From positions 2,172,001-2,236,000 of the forward strand of contig JAQFVV010000152.1 of assembly GCA_028023455.1 (NCBI GenBank): 64,000 nt of DNA, read 5' to 3'. Source of the stretch: Epiperipatus broadwayi. Taxonomy: Eukaryota; Onychophora; Udeonychophora; Euonychophora; Peripatidae. A program made the translations under genes and the position numbers. Below are positions 12,601-24,869 of the stretch, piece after piece. Under the pieces are notes generated by a model. That model searched no databases, was not told the DNA's origin, and was given only the letters and a program-made list of their open reading frames with translations. The number at the start of each line of letters is the position of its first letter. Position 1 is the first letter of the stretch.

Positions 12601-13180
12601 GTTCAAATGACTCCGCAATACCGAAATATTTTAAATCTTTGATGATAATAGTTTGAATTTTCATTTTGTTATTTTAATGTGTTGAGAAATGAGATAATTT
12701 ATTTATTTCACTATTAGCGTGACAGAATTAATGTTTAGTATAGTTACAAATGGGCTATAATGTTATATTTGATTAATTACAAATAGACAGCCAAATAGAG
12801 CATGATATGTATATGTTCTTATTGATATGTTGGCGTCACTCTTGTTTAGTTATAAATGGTATTAGCTAACATAGTAGATTAATTTCACATTTAATTTTAC
12901 TCGGTCACAAATGATGAACCGCTAGAGCATATTATACATCCTGTTTAGGGTTTAGTTATTAAATTATAGCAACTATCATTTTATCACTCATCTATATATT
13001 TGTAATCAGTTACAAAATATCAGCCTTTTTCATCATTACATTAATTTGTATGCTGTTACAAATTTTTCTTACTGTTACAAATGGCGCAGATGATAAACAT
13101 ATTTGAATTAATAATTAATAAAAAAATTTATTTTTATTTCTGTTTCAAATGGGTTTTTCTTCATTCTGTTACAATATATA
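9633..13180. other. AT-rich non-coding stretch with degenerate short repeats
   Basis: No gene recognised. A (TA)n tract lies at 9783-9801. Between about 11.40 and 11.99 kb a GATCATCATC-like word recurs at about 11405, 11572, 11647, 11762 and 11955. Between about 12.74 and 13.09 kb a GTTACAAATGG-like word recurs about seven times. The 60-codon frame at 12023-12205 has no recognisable motif. Confidence 0.5.
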
Positions 13181-13183
13181 TAT

Positions 13184-13476
13184 AACGAAACTTAAATATA
13201 TTCCAAACAATGGTAAACAATTTATAATATTATATAAATAAAAACTCATAAAGAAATATTTTCGATTATATTCATAATCATTTTCAGCAAATGTTAGGAT
13301 TAATGAATTGTGGGATATTTAAATCAACATGTGTTTTTGGTTGGTAATTGATGATTCCATTTTGAAAGTTGAGTTAAAATGATTATGAATATAATCGAAA
13401 ATATTTCTTTATGAGTTTTTATTTATATAATATTATAAATTGTTTACCGTTGTTTGGAATATATTTAAGTTTCGTT
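13184..13476. repeat. foldback element 3 (101-nt arms)
   Basis: Arms 13184-13284 and 13376-13476 are each 101 nt and nearly perfect inverted copies, around a 91-nt loop. The loop holds TTGATGA, then TTCCATTTT, then GAAAG (13348-13368), which recalls a hammerhead core without a real helix II. No coding capacity. It is directly followed by foldback 4. Confidence 0.8.
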
Positions 13477-13523
13477 ATTGTATTATTAATATTAGCGAAC
13501 ATTTATTTTGTTTTAATATATAT

Positions 13524-14013
13524 AATACAGAGAGCATACCAATAGCTCAAACAAGGTCTTAATTGATAAGTGCAATAAGAGAAAATACTTCAAATCTCTA
13601 TCCGGAACATTCCTATTTCCAGACCAATTGTTTTCAAGCTTATCGCTCACCTCAGTGAAGAGCTAAAATATTTAGACACTAGATCTAATATATCAACCCA
13701 AAACCCAGCACCTATTTCATACATAATATTTAAGTAGAAACTCTGAAGTTCTCAGACATGAAAATGTCTTTTACTCCAATTATCTAATTTAAATAGTTTC
13801 TACTTAAATATTACATATAATATAAGTTCTGGTTTTTGAGTTGATATTTTAGATCTAGTGTCTGAATATTCTAGCTCTTCACTGAGGTGAGCCATAAGCT
13901 TGAAACCAATTGGTATAGAGATAGGAATGTTCTGGATAGAGATTTTAAGTACTTTCTCTTACCATATTTATCAATTAAAAGTTTGTTTGAGCTATTGGTA
14001 TGCTCTCTGTATT
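13524..14013. repeat. foldback element 4 (219-nt arms)
   Basis: Arms 13524-13742 and 13795-14013 are both 219 nt, inverted, and differ at scattered positions; the loop is 52 nt. Each arm contains CTGAGG, then an AGC/GCT hairpin with a five-base loop (CATAA or GATAA), then TTGAAAC or TTGAAAAC (minus 13630-13655, plus 13882-13906). This lines up with the hammerhead core of the foldback family at 34 and 50 kb. No protein is encoded. A (TA)n tract follows at 14075. Confidence 0.8.
13882..13906 (+). ncRNA. hammerhead-like core in foldback 4
   Basis: CTGAGG is followed by TG, the stem AGC/GCT closing CATAA, then TTGAAAC. Against CTGANGA it has T in place of the final conserved A. The mirrored copy is at 13630-13655 on the minus strand. 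Probably a decayed ribozyme. Confidence 0.35.
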
Positions 14014-14068
14014 ACATTTTTATAAATACAAGCTTATAAAAGTAATGTCACTTTATATATGACTTGCC

Positions 14069-14074
<6 letters not shown>

Positions 14075-14124
<50 letters not shown>

Positions 14125-14167
14125 CAAGGTCACAATATATATATATATATATATATATTGTGACCTT
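14075..14167. repeat. (TA)n tract and (TA)n-cored palindrome
   Basis: A long TA tract spans 14075-14117. AAGGTCACAATA (from 14126) and TATTGTGACCTT (to 14167) then enclose a TA core, making a 42-nt palindrome able to extrude as a cruciform. Similar TA-cored palindromes occur at 8711-8768 and 18804-18917. Confidence 0.9.
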
Positions 14168-17100
14168 TGGTTTATTTCATCTATAAACCAATTGTGAGAA
14201 AAGGAAATAATTGTAGGCAAAAATTTTTTTTTTTTTAAATGTAAGAAAAGTTAAAAGGTTTTATTTGATAAATCAATAGCTCAAAAGTAACATCTATAAA
14301 GATACAGTTTGTGTTTGTATAAAATATAGCTAGCATTATTTAATGCAGGGGGGATGATTGATTTTTTTGTATGCTGCTGTAATAATTTACGAATATGATA
14401 AGTGAGAAATAAAAATTTATATGGCTAAAATAAAGTCTTTATGAATTTTAATATCTATTACTAAAAAGTTGGTGAGAATTGAAAGTGAATTAATTATCAG
14501 TGGCTTTAGTTTGACAGTTTTCTATTGAATGTTCTTCATATGTATGTGTGTGTGATACAGATATATGGGTGTGATTTTTTTTCTTTCCTTTGTAGAAATT
14601 GACATAATTTTCTATATTATTTCATAAGTGTGGAAAAGCAAAAAATAAATGAATCTGTTCTAATTTATTATTTCTAGCTCAAAAATGTAAATCTAAATAA
14701 GAAATTATTTAAATAAAAGGAGTGTAACATTTGTTTTACCAAAAAGTGTCAGTAAGCTTATCTTTTGATTAGATTTTCTTTTGATTGCTTTTCCATAAAT
14801 TAACCGATAATGTGTTAACCAAAAGATATGGTTTAAAATAAGAAAAGTTGTCAAAATTGACAAGTAATAAATAGTTCAATTGTTCATTCTGAGATGGAAT
14901 CTTGATTAAGAATTGAGAGGAACCACCTGGAGAGGGAAGGGTTAACAGATGTTTTTTCCCCCCTTCTTGTGAATATAAAAGGGGAGGGAGAAAATGAATT
15001 AGGGAACTTTTGCTAATTCAGAATGAGAAAACAGAACTTTACTAATTCAGAACCAACTGGCTAACTAAAATTAATTTATCCTGAAGGTTTCTCAGAATTT
15101 TTTTTTAATTTTCTTTCTCAGAGTTTAATAATGTGTTTAAGTTTACATTATAACCAAAATATGAACTTCTAATTCATATATAAGTGGTGTGCATTTTTTC
15201 TCCCTAAAGTCAATTATGAGGAAATCAACTTTTAATAAGATATTCTATGGTGAATGCCACAACCTGTCTATTTGGCTTATTAAAAATTTATGTAAGGAGA
15301 GAACTATCAAACTTTTGTATGATATGGAAAGACCAATTCATATTGCAATAATTATTTGGCTGGTTAAAATTTGTTTGAAGAAACCGTAGCAAACCGCTGT
15401 ATGATGTTTAAGACCTAATTCATGTTTGATAATTTGAATCTATTTGTTGTCTATATTTTTAACCTTAAAATGGAAAAGAAGAAGAAAGGGGAAACAAATG
15501 AATTCAAACCCAGGAAGAAACCCATCAAAGTGGAAGGTAATCAACAGAACTCTTTAAAAATTTATTAATTATCCTGTAGCTACATTTCAATTTAAAGTAA
15601 CTATCTATGTTTTTATCTATTTTGATTCAAATAACTGTCTGTGTTTTTATATACATTTGAGTAAAAATAACTATCTGTGTTATGCATCTATATAGCTATC
15701 TCCAAATAAAATGAACTGAATACAGTAATTAATTGATGGACAATTGAAAGAAAAGACATTGGAAAGAGACTATGGTAATGTTTGATATTTATTCTTTATT
15801 TCATTTTGTTTATATAATATGTTATTTATTCTTTATTTCATTTTGTTTATATATATGTCGCATGTTTAACCACTAGATTATATTAAATTAATTTTTTTTT
15901 ATTTATGTTCTTTAAAATGTTTAAAGGAAAGAAGGGAAAATGATTTTGATCCCATTGAAGTATAAATGCTTACGTAAATTAAAAAAAAAGAAAAGAGGGA
16001 AATGATATAAAAAAAATTTTTTTATTCTTAACAAAATTTTTTTATTTGTGCTTAATATTAGATATGAAGGGTGATGGGATGGTCATGTGAAAACCCATAA
16101 TTATGCTATAAGTGTTGATGATCTGTTATTAATATAAATATTAGGCATATGTTGTTGGCTTGACTGTTTAAAATTGAAATAATTCATATATGTTTTGATT
16201 CGGGATCTGGTTAGTCTTTGTCATTTATCTAAACTGTAATCGATGTATGTGTGGGCATATATAAAGCTATAAATGCTTGTCATTACTGAGGTAAAGTTAT
16301 CCTACCACCTCATAGATGGGAAATGGCTGTGTCATTATTTATTTACCATGGCAGTAGGAGATGACTGAGTTTCACTCCATTTATTTTGTTGAGATGGGGA
16401 ATTATTAATAGAGTTATTGTTGAGATGTAGAAAATGTTTTGCATGCCTATATAGAGAGTAAATGTATAGACAAGAGCTCTTCACATGATACTAGGTCTCG
16501 AGAAAAGATCTCTCTCTTTGGCCAAGGCAAATGGTTCAAGTCAGGAGTTGTTGTTTGTTTGTTGTTTTTTAATTTCCCTTACCAAGATGCTGATGTGTGC
16601 ACGTATAAAATACTGCATGGTGTGGAATATGAAGAGTTGTTTTTCTTATGTGAGACAGAATAAAAGTTGCCCTGACAGGATGAGAATTCAGTCAGATGAA
16701 TATATGTTGATGGGGCATGACAAAGATTTTAGTTTAGAAGCTAACTGATTTGTGGTCGATTTTGTGAAGGATGGTTAATTGAGGGTCATCAAGCTAGGGC
16801 AACATGCTGACCTATCAAGATATATACGGTTGAAAAACATAAAGATCTGACAGGCATAAATGTAAAAGTGTGGGTTTTTTAATTTAAACCCATCTGCAAG
16901 ATCAGTAGGAGATTTTTCATGGCATATCATCCTTCTTCATAAGAAATGTAAAAGTTATCGCTTGTTGAAATGATTTAGAAATTGATAATTATTTATCATT
17001 GCTGGTTAGATTAATTGAAACGAATAAATTATTTTGGAATAGTCCAATGGATAATGTTTACCATAAAAAGGGGGGAGTAGGAATTTATAGGTTTTCTTAA

Positions 17101-18800
17101 AGTTAAATAAGGAATTCTGATTCCATACGCTAAGCATTTGTTTTTTGTTTTGTTTTTGATAAGTAAATGGGTCAAAACAATGAATAAGTCCTTCAGAAAA
17201 TTGGTTAATTTCGATATGTATTACTATTATAAATATTAGTCTTTATTAAATCTGAATCATATATTTGAGTGTAACAATATTATATTTAAGTGGTTTTATT
17301 TTTATTTTCATCATTATTGTTAATGTAATAAAAATTTATTATTGTTATAAAATTACATTGCGTCTTGTGTTTTGATGTTTCAAATATCTCCAGAATCTAC
17401 ATCCAACACCTATATCTAAAGTAATATTAGTTCATATTTAAATCTAATTATTCATTTTTATATTGATAATTTATTTCCACGATCGATTTGCTGTAGTCAT
17501 TATTATATTGTTTCCATATTCGATTCACATAATTCATTTTTGCATAAGTCATTTTTATATAATTCATTTTCACATAATTTATTTTCATAGTTAATTTGCA
17601 TAATCTAATTTCATGATTTATTTCTGTATTTTACTTTCATAAGTAATTTTTGGATCGATTTATATGATTAATGTCCATGTTTTACTTCCATAGTTTACTT
17701 TGGCAAAATATGATAGATTAAAATTATTAATTAAAATTTGGTCAATAGATTAGATATAATAGAATAAAATGCTAGGGAATAGTTAAGTTTAATAAATTTA
17801 ATCTTTTGGTTCGTTGTAATGTTGTGAATATTGGGAGCAGACATAAAATCCCTTTCCTGCTCTCGGTGTTTAGAGTGATTCCCACTAGTAAACTCGTATG
17901 AAAATTTATTTTAACATATTTGGGATCATATTCATTACAATGTAATCGCTTATAAGGGCACTTTTTGCAGATCTAGACCTTGAGAAAGAGCAGTTCGATT
18001 ATTAGTCTAAGAGCTAGTTTGGAAATCAAGTAGCATATTATAATAAAATTATTATACTATTATCAAAATAGGGATCATGAATTGATAGTTAATCGAAATA
18101 TATATGTGTGTTTAGAGAAATAAGATTAGGGATTCTCAGATTAGAGAACATAACACTGACATTCCGTGTTATATAATTGTAGCTATTAAAAGTGATTGAT
18201 GCTGAGAATGAAAAATAAAGTAATGGAATTAAATGGGGAGGATTTATTTATGATAATTTTTATCTTGTATTAAATTAAATAATAATTTTATATTATGAGC
18301 ATAAATTATGAGTTCTCTGCATCGATTACTGATTTATTTCCAGTCATATATAAATGAGAAATGTATATAATATTTTCCGTAGTTACCACTCGAGATCAGA
18401 TATTTGTCATAAAGTTGTGGAAGAAAGTTATTACATTATTATGAATTTAATAATAAATTTACTATGAAATATTTGCATGACTAATGCTAGGTTTAAAATT
18501 AATACCATATAGATTGAATGGTTTTATCAATATTATTTTTTTAAGAGACGATTTAATTACTTTCTCCATTATCTTCTATAATCCTAAACGTGTCTAATGA
18601 TGATGATCACTGGTGGGTATTATGATTTATAGTTGCAATTTGTGCCTGGGTATACTTGATCTTATTGTTAATATTAATAGATAAAACTCTAGCCATCCCT
18701 TGTTTGATCCTAAAAGTTAATATTAAATTCAATTGACTTGCTACTTGAAATAAATGAGAGTTTGTTGAGGTTAAATAAGTTAAAGATTGCGCTGAGGAAA
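14168..18800. other. non-coding stretch, no confident gene
   Basis: Mixed AT-rich sequence with a few less AT-rich patches (14.9-15.1 kb and 16.4-16.8 kb). Two overlapping frames of 74 and 87 codons at 16439-16748 show no motif I recognise and no clear codon bias. A short frame beginning MEKKKKGE at 15470 ends in a GTAATC context that could be a splice donor, but no acceptor is clear. At 17470-17705 there is a degenerate array of CATAATTCATTTT-like units. Confidence 0.45.
17470..17705. repeat. degenerate ~18-bp tandem repeat
   Basis: Variants of CATAATTCATTTT recur roughly every 16-20 bases (for example CATAAGTCATTTTTAT, then CATAATTTATTTT, then CATAGTTAATTT). They are strongly diverged. Confidence 0.5.
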
Positions 18801-18803
18801 GTT

Positions 18804-18814
18804 GAGGTTACAAT

Positions 18815-18855
<41 letters not shown>

Positions 18856-18871
18856 TGTAACCTCATAGTTC

Positions 18872-18911
<40 letters not shown>

Positions 18912-18917
18912 GAACTA
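18804..18917. repeat. two adjacent (TA)n-cored palindromes
   Basis: GAGGTTACAATACA (18804-18817) pairs with TGTATTGTAACCTC (18851-18864) across a TA tract. One base later TAGTTCGTGTA (18866-18876) pairs with TACACGAACTA (18907-18917) across a second TA tract. The flanks of the two palindromes differ, so these are independent cruciform-capable units placed side by side, just upstream of a PLE copy. Confidence 0.9.
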
Positions 18918-19024
18918 ACTAAAGGAAAAATAAAAACACAATAACAAACACTCAATTACTTCTCTATAAAAAATACACAATTACTTCTTTATAAAATATA
19001 TATAGATATAAATCATGAGTACCA

Positions 19025-20105
19025 ATGTCACATAAAATGGTATGTTTAAAGTCTTTCTTGTTGAGAAATGATAATCTTTTTAAATATTCATCAGATAATG
19101 GCAAAATTATTGAAATGTATTCTAATGAATTGTTAAATGTTGGACATAATTATGATCATATTTATTATACTATTAAAAATTTTAATTCGAAATATAAATA
19201 CAAAAATAAAAATAAGATTAATCAATATAGTGAAAAGATACTTGCTTCAAGATCTTGAAGAATCAGGCTACATAACACTGACTTATTTAAATATATTTGC
19301 GTATATTTTATGTTACATTTTTATGATGGGTATGATTATGAGGCATGGATCCTTAAAAAAGTTAAGCCTATTGATATTAATATTTAATTTATATCTTCTC
19401 TATTTAATCTTACTTATAAAAATAAGATTAATAATGATGCTAATTCTTTTGATAATAAAATTTGGATATCAATACCAGATATTTCGACTCAACAGGCAAG
19501 TTTCATAAGGAAAATTTATAAAGGTATGTGTAACATTGCATTTTATGCACCACCTACATTAAATAAATTAATAAATAACCATAAAGATAAAATCTTATTT
19601 ACAAATAAAAATTGTATCATTTATAAATGGATGGGTAGGTGTGGTAGTGTATATATAGGTGATTCAAGCTGCACATAGGAGAAAAGAACAAAAGAGCACT
19701 TGTTGTTATTAAAAAGAATTTAAAATACAAAACAAAATTCTAAAGATGATGATGATTTATCAACTTCTGTTTTTATGACCATAATAAATCATGTATATAT
19801 GATTTGATTACAATTATAATAGCCTAAAATATTGCAAACTGAAAGAAATATTAATAGACAAATCAAGGAAGCTATGTTAATATATAAATACAAGCAAGAC
19901 TTAATAGGCATGCAGCAAACTTTAAGATCATGAAATTATGGGAAAGTTGACCTTTTAAAATATTAGTTGACAAAGACTACAAGGATAGTTGAAAGCATTC
20001 CTAAGTGATGTTTATATTTTTTTGTTCTTTTTAAGGTATTATCTAATATTTATTTATAAGTTTATGTATATTATTTTAAAGAAATACACACATCAATTTG
20101 TAGTA
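19025..20105 (+). pseudogene. Penelope-like element 3' half with GIY-YIG (frameshifted)
   Basis: This is the longer relative of the 7.4-kb copy. Frame one (19025-19258) reads LKSFLLRNDNLFKYSSDNGK, resembling the PLE linker between RT and endonuclease. After a stop at 19256 and frame changes, a segment from about 19450 reads FDNKIWISIPDIS, then FIRKIYKGM and LNKLINNHKDK, then the GIY-YIG core IIYKW...YIGD...EKRTKEH at about 19612-19700. An in-frame TAG follows SSCT at 19677. The 3' tail matches that of dimer 1 and ends at a TA tract (20106). No RT domain is present. It is a decayed 5'-truncated retroelement. Confidence 0.75.
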
Positions 20106-23100
20106 TTATATATATATATTGTAATATGTCTGGACAATGCCTACCCCTATCTACTGTGGTGGAGCTGAACAACAATAAACTTCTAGCTCAGTCTAATCAA
20201 ATTGTTTTCTTATACATAAAATTTTAATAATACCAATACTCCTCATTTTATGTCTACTATATTATGTCAATCTTAATAAATTTTTTAATAATAAAATAAC
20301 TATAAGCATGAAACTTGTTAGATAGTCATCCAGTAGGTTCTCCTTTTTAACATTAAATATATACCAAAAAGTATACCCTCAATGATATAGGGTATCAAAA
20401 AACACTGCTTTACTAAAATATCAATGATTCTCCATGACTCCAATAAAATAAGCAAATTATATTTAATATTAAAATTTCTTACATTAAATTTAATTATAAG
20501 ACAATATAATATTCATTTACTTATTAGAATGACTGTACTCCACTTCCGTATTAACATTCTTTAACTCAATAAACATCCCTCAAGTAATTATTTTTTCTTA
20601 AAATAAAGAAATTAATTTACATAACTAAATGTAAAGAGATAGTTTACTTATATCTAGATACATTTAAATATAATCAAGAAATAAATATACTAATAAATTC
20701 TTCCCTTTTAAAATAATTACTAATTTTTGTAAAAACCTAAATTAAAATTTTTAACCAATACTTATCACTATTAATTATCTTAAACAAATTTAAAATAATT
20801 TTTTACTAATATGTATTATGATCTAATTATTTTATTTTTACATTCAGTCTTATTATCGTTTAGTAAGATGAACATAAAATTGAATTAATCAATATTTTGA
20901 TACGACATCAAATATTACTAACAACCACAATATTTTTCTGATTTTAGTTGAGATTGTATGCATTAATACCAAATATCTTCAATTATTACAATATATGTTT
21001 GGTAAGGATGATGAATAATGACTTGGAAGCAAGAAAAGAAACTCTCAACACTTTATTAAGTTAAAAACAAACATTAACATTTATTACAACAGTAATACAA
21101 AATTTAAAATAAGTTTCACATCTTATATTTAATATATAAAAAAAATTAACATATTAAACAAATTTTTATCAACTAATTTTAAGAAAATGCTTATAATAAA
21201 ATAAAAAATTTATACTTCACTTTAAAATTATTACTAATAGGATATTGTATATTATTCCATTAATATTCAAATACTTATTAATCTTTTTATATTAAAAATA
21301 TATCAACAAAATTTAGTTTGTATTTTTATCATATTCTAAATATTTCACAAACATATTCTTTTATATTATCATTCATTCACATTTAATCTTCTTATGATAT
21401 TATCTAATTATAACCATAACTTATCAAACTCCTTCTATTTTTGATTATTTTGACATAAAATAGTCATTTAATTATTTAAATATTTTTAAAGATATGGCAC
21501 ATTATGATATTGTTTACACTAATAAGAATAATTATTAGGTTGCCTTTTCAATATATCTCTTAGACTTCAGACTTTCATTCTATTTTGATCTGTAATATTT
21601 CTTAAAAACTCATAAATTCTCTATTCTTACATTCTTTTAATATCCTATTAATTTTATGTTTCATCTTTTCTTGAAATAAGTTGATTTACCTTATCATCAT
21701 TTAAAAATGATACCATGGATTATGTAACTTAAGGCCACATTTTATCTTATGTCAACCTTAATTCTATCTTGGCTTTTATTTTATGTTCTCACAGACTTTT
21801 GAAAAATGTCACTATCCGTATATCATAAATATTTTGACTTACTCTATACTGTATCATACTTCACCTTAAACAACACATTCTCAACACTACAAATTTCCAA
21901 TGAATTTACTTTCCTATACCACTTCATAACATCTAACACTTTGTATAAAATACTTGACATTATAAAATATTATTCATCATTTTTCAAATAACATCTAAAC
22001 GTATTCTTAACATCTTCATACTTTTGACATTCCAAGAAGACTAAAAAATAAACAAATAGTTTATTATGTAATTTATCGTAAATATAATGTCAGTTATCTT
22101 TAACTTATAAAGAGATCAATAATACATATGCTTATATACTTATATTAATAATATAATAGATATATTTAATCTTTTCTCATATATTTTTATGTAAATACCC
22201 ACATATTGATTTTTATCTGATTCCATGTTTAAAAATTCAATACCAATATGGTATATTTTATAGGAGTAAAATTACTTTTAATCATAATATTTTATGATTA
22301 TTATTGATGACTGTCTTGTAGATATAATTTTTTTAGTCCATATACTCAAATAATAGGAACAAAGAGTTTTCTTCAACTTCTTGAAAATAAAAAAAATTAC
22401 AAATCTTCTAGGGAATATAAGTTACCATGATTCAATTATTGCTTGAAACAAATGACATTTCTTCCTTCCCTTTTTTTCATTCATGTCTTTCGCTATTATT
22501 CATAACATAAATGGAAACATGAATAAAAATTCAAATAAATAAGTTATTTATTAATAACAATTTGAACTTTTTGCATTAAAAGTTCATCCTTCCTTATATT
22601 ATTGTTATACTTTCACATTTAGTAAATCTGGATTTTACTATTTAAGAAAGACATTTATTATATTTTTAAAAAGTTTCATTTTTTTCTTGCATACTCCAAA
22701 AATATTTATTGATGGAATTATAAGGTCTAGAGTTTTCCAAATAATTCATATTTAATATGTTAATAATTCCAATATCTAGACATTATTAAAGTTAGTAGTT
22801 ATAAACTTTTAATAAAAATTAGTTTGCATTATATTTTTCCTCACTAAACCCATTATCATCCTAATAAAGTCATTAATAAATTTATATCTGGAAATATCAA
22901 GTCTTAATAAATTGAAGTAATTATTTTTATCATTCCAAATGATAATTTTTAGTAGAAAATGTTTTCTGTCCTTATGAATATGAAAATTAATAAAATAAAT
23001 AAATTCCTTACATTTCCTTTTCATTTTCTTAAGAAAAAACAGTTTGATAATCTGCAAGTTTTCTTATTGGTACATTTTTATCAACTTGAATGAAGTTTTT

Positions 23101-24264
23101 TTTCTTTTACCATCACAAATTTGTAGTCAGTTCCTGCAGTATACTAATGAGGATAGTTTTATTTCTTATTCCATTATGAAATTAATAGATAAACATTTTA
23201 AAATACTGCATGCTTTTAAAATCATTATTATTACTTTTAAAATTAAAACAATATTTCATTAAATTTATTCTTAAAATTGTTCAGACAAAAAAATACACAT
23301 TATTTCTCAAACTTTTTCTTGATTTATTCTCTGTATCACCTGCTTATCTTCTATTTATAGTAAAAATTTAATAATTCCTGATTGGTTCATTATTATAAGA
23401 TATCTGTCAAAAATGAATATTAATTGCTTTGTCTACAATTATAACTAATATTACTGAATCAATCTTTGCTCAATTTTAATAATGCAAACATTTAAACTAT
23501 CTTTTAATAATAATATACTAATATACTCTTTGTTTCAAATCAAATTTTGATATTTAAATATTATAATTTACATTATTATTTAAATTACTGATTTTAAAAA
23601 CTTTTTATAACATTTATAAAATTAAAATATAACATTTACTATTTATAATTACAATTTAATTATTATACTAGGAAGTGAATTTTATTTATTATTTAAGGAA
23701 TGTGTGTGCACACCTATTAACACACAGCTCATTTTTGATTTATTTTATCATTAATTAAATGATTTTAAAACAATAAATAAATAGCAATATTAACTTCATT
23801 ATTAATAATTATTAAAATATTAATTTTTATTAATTATAACTACTGATTTAAAATTACCTTACAGGGTTTTAACTATTATTTCCTTTTTTATTTTAAAATA
23901 AATAATGCAGTTTATATTTCAAATTTATGACTTATATAGATTATACATATTTAAAGAAAATTAATTCAAGTTTAACATGAAAGAAACAATGTATTTTAAC
24001 TACTACAAGTTAAATAACAAGTTCTACTAATCATTATATAATATTTAAATTTTTTATTACAATTGACTATTAACTATATACGATATAATGCTGCTGAAAT
24101 CATTTCCTTAAGTTTTTGTTGTCCAAGTTCTCTACAGGCTTGTTGGTGTTTTCTTCATCTAGTTGCATTAATTCCTCATTAGTTAATTCTTCCATATAGT
24201 GAAAACATTCTACAATGTTTGTAATCATTAATTTTTTTTGATATCTTTATTCAAAGTGTTTACA
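20106..24264. other. very AT-rich non-coding stretch
   Basis: No gene or mobile element recognised. The plus strand from about 20.2 to 22.8 kb has visibly fewer G than C, the reverse of 3-4.7 kb. Small frames at 21806-21991, 22809-23057 (minus) and 23044-23262 are low in complexity and unmatched. A TATAATGCTGCTGAAATCATTTCC-like segment near 24083-24110 resembles a unit of the tandem array at 26.9-27.8 kb. Confidence 0.55.
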
Positions 24265-24483
24265 AAATACTGCTTTAAACCACTAAACATCACATGTTCA
24301 CCATTTTTATGCTCATAACTGTTATTAAAACAGACAAAGTTCTTCATATAGTAGTGCCACTCAATGGATGAGGACTTAGATAGAAATTTTATACACAAGC
24401 TTTCTGGCATGTATTGATTACTTTGGCTTGCACTGAGTGGCATTACTTTATGGAGTGTTTTGCCTGTTTTAAATACTGCTTTA
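24265..24483 (-). mobile_element. short foldback element with 13-bp target duplication
   Basis: It belongs to the same family as 34077-34587 and 50080-51042. The left edge starts AACCACTAAACATCACATG (24278 on). The 13-bp direct repeat AAATACTGCTTTA flanks the element at 24265-24277 and 24471-24483. Internal inverted arms centre on GTGCCACTCA and TGAGTGGCA. The middle, including the hammerhead-like segment, is deleted. A 13-bp duplication fits retrotransposition better than cut-and-paste transposition. The open frame on the minus strand is not coding. Confidence 0.7.
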
Positions 24484-24869
24484 GTTGCTAATGTTAGTAT
24501 ATCTTACAGATTATGCTCATTCTTTGATCTATATTTAAAAAAAAACAATGTAATATTCAGTGGTATTACTTAGTGACATGATTGCAATTGAAAATGTATG
24601 TAGAAGTAAACTTAAAAAAATTAATATTGCTAGGAAAACAATGTTTGGTTTCACTACACATGTATAAAAATAAATAAGAAAGAGAAAGTAACCTCACAGT
24701 TAAATAATTTTTGTTTCATTCCAAAAAATAGTTAATCATTATGCTGAAAACATGCCAATACAAAAGTTTTTTGGTAATAGTAGGAATACTAAACACTACC
24801 ATCTGATGGTGCTCTTCTTTATCCAATTCACATCAATATACTGATTCACAGGCCATCTATTTGTTTACA

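Noticed and set aside
13348-13368. Functional hammerhead in foldback 3
   Set aside because: TTGATGA and GAAAG are present but the intervening nine bases cannot form helix II.
16439-16748. Two overlapping frames of 74 and 87 codons
   Set aside because: No recognisable domain, overlapping in different frames, no supporting signals.
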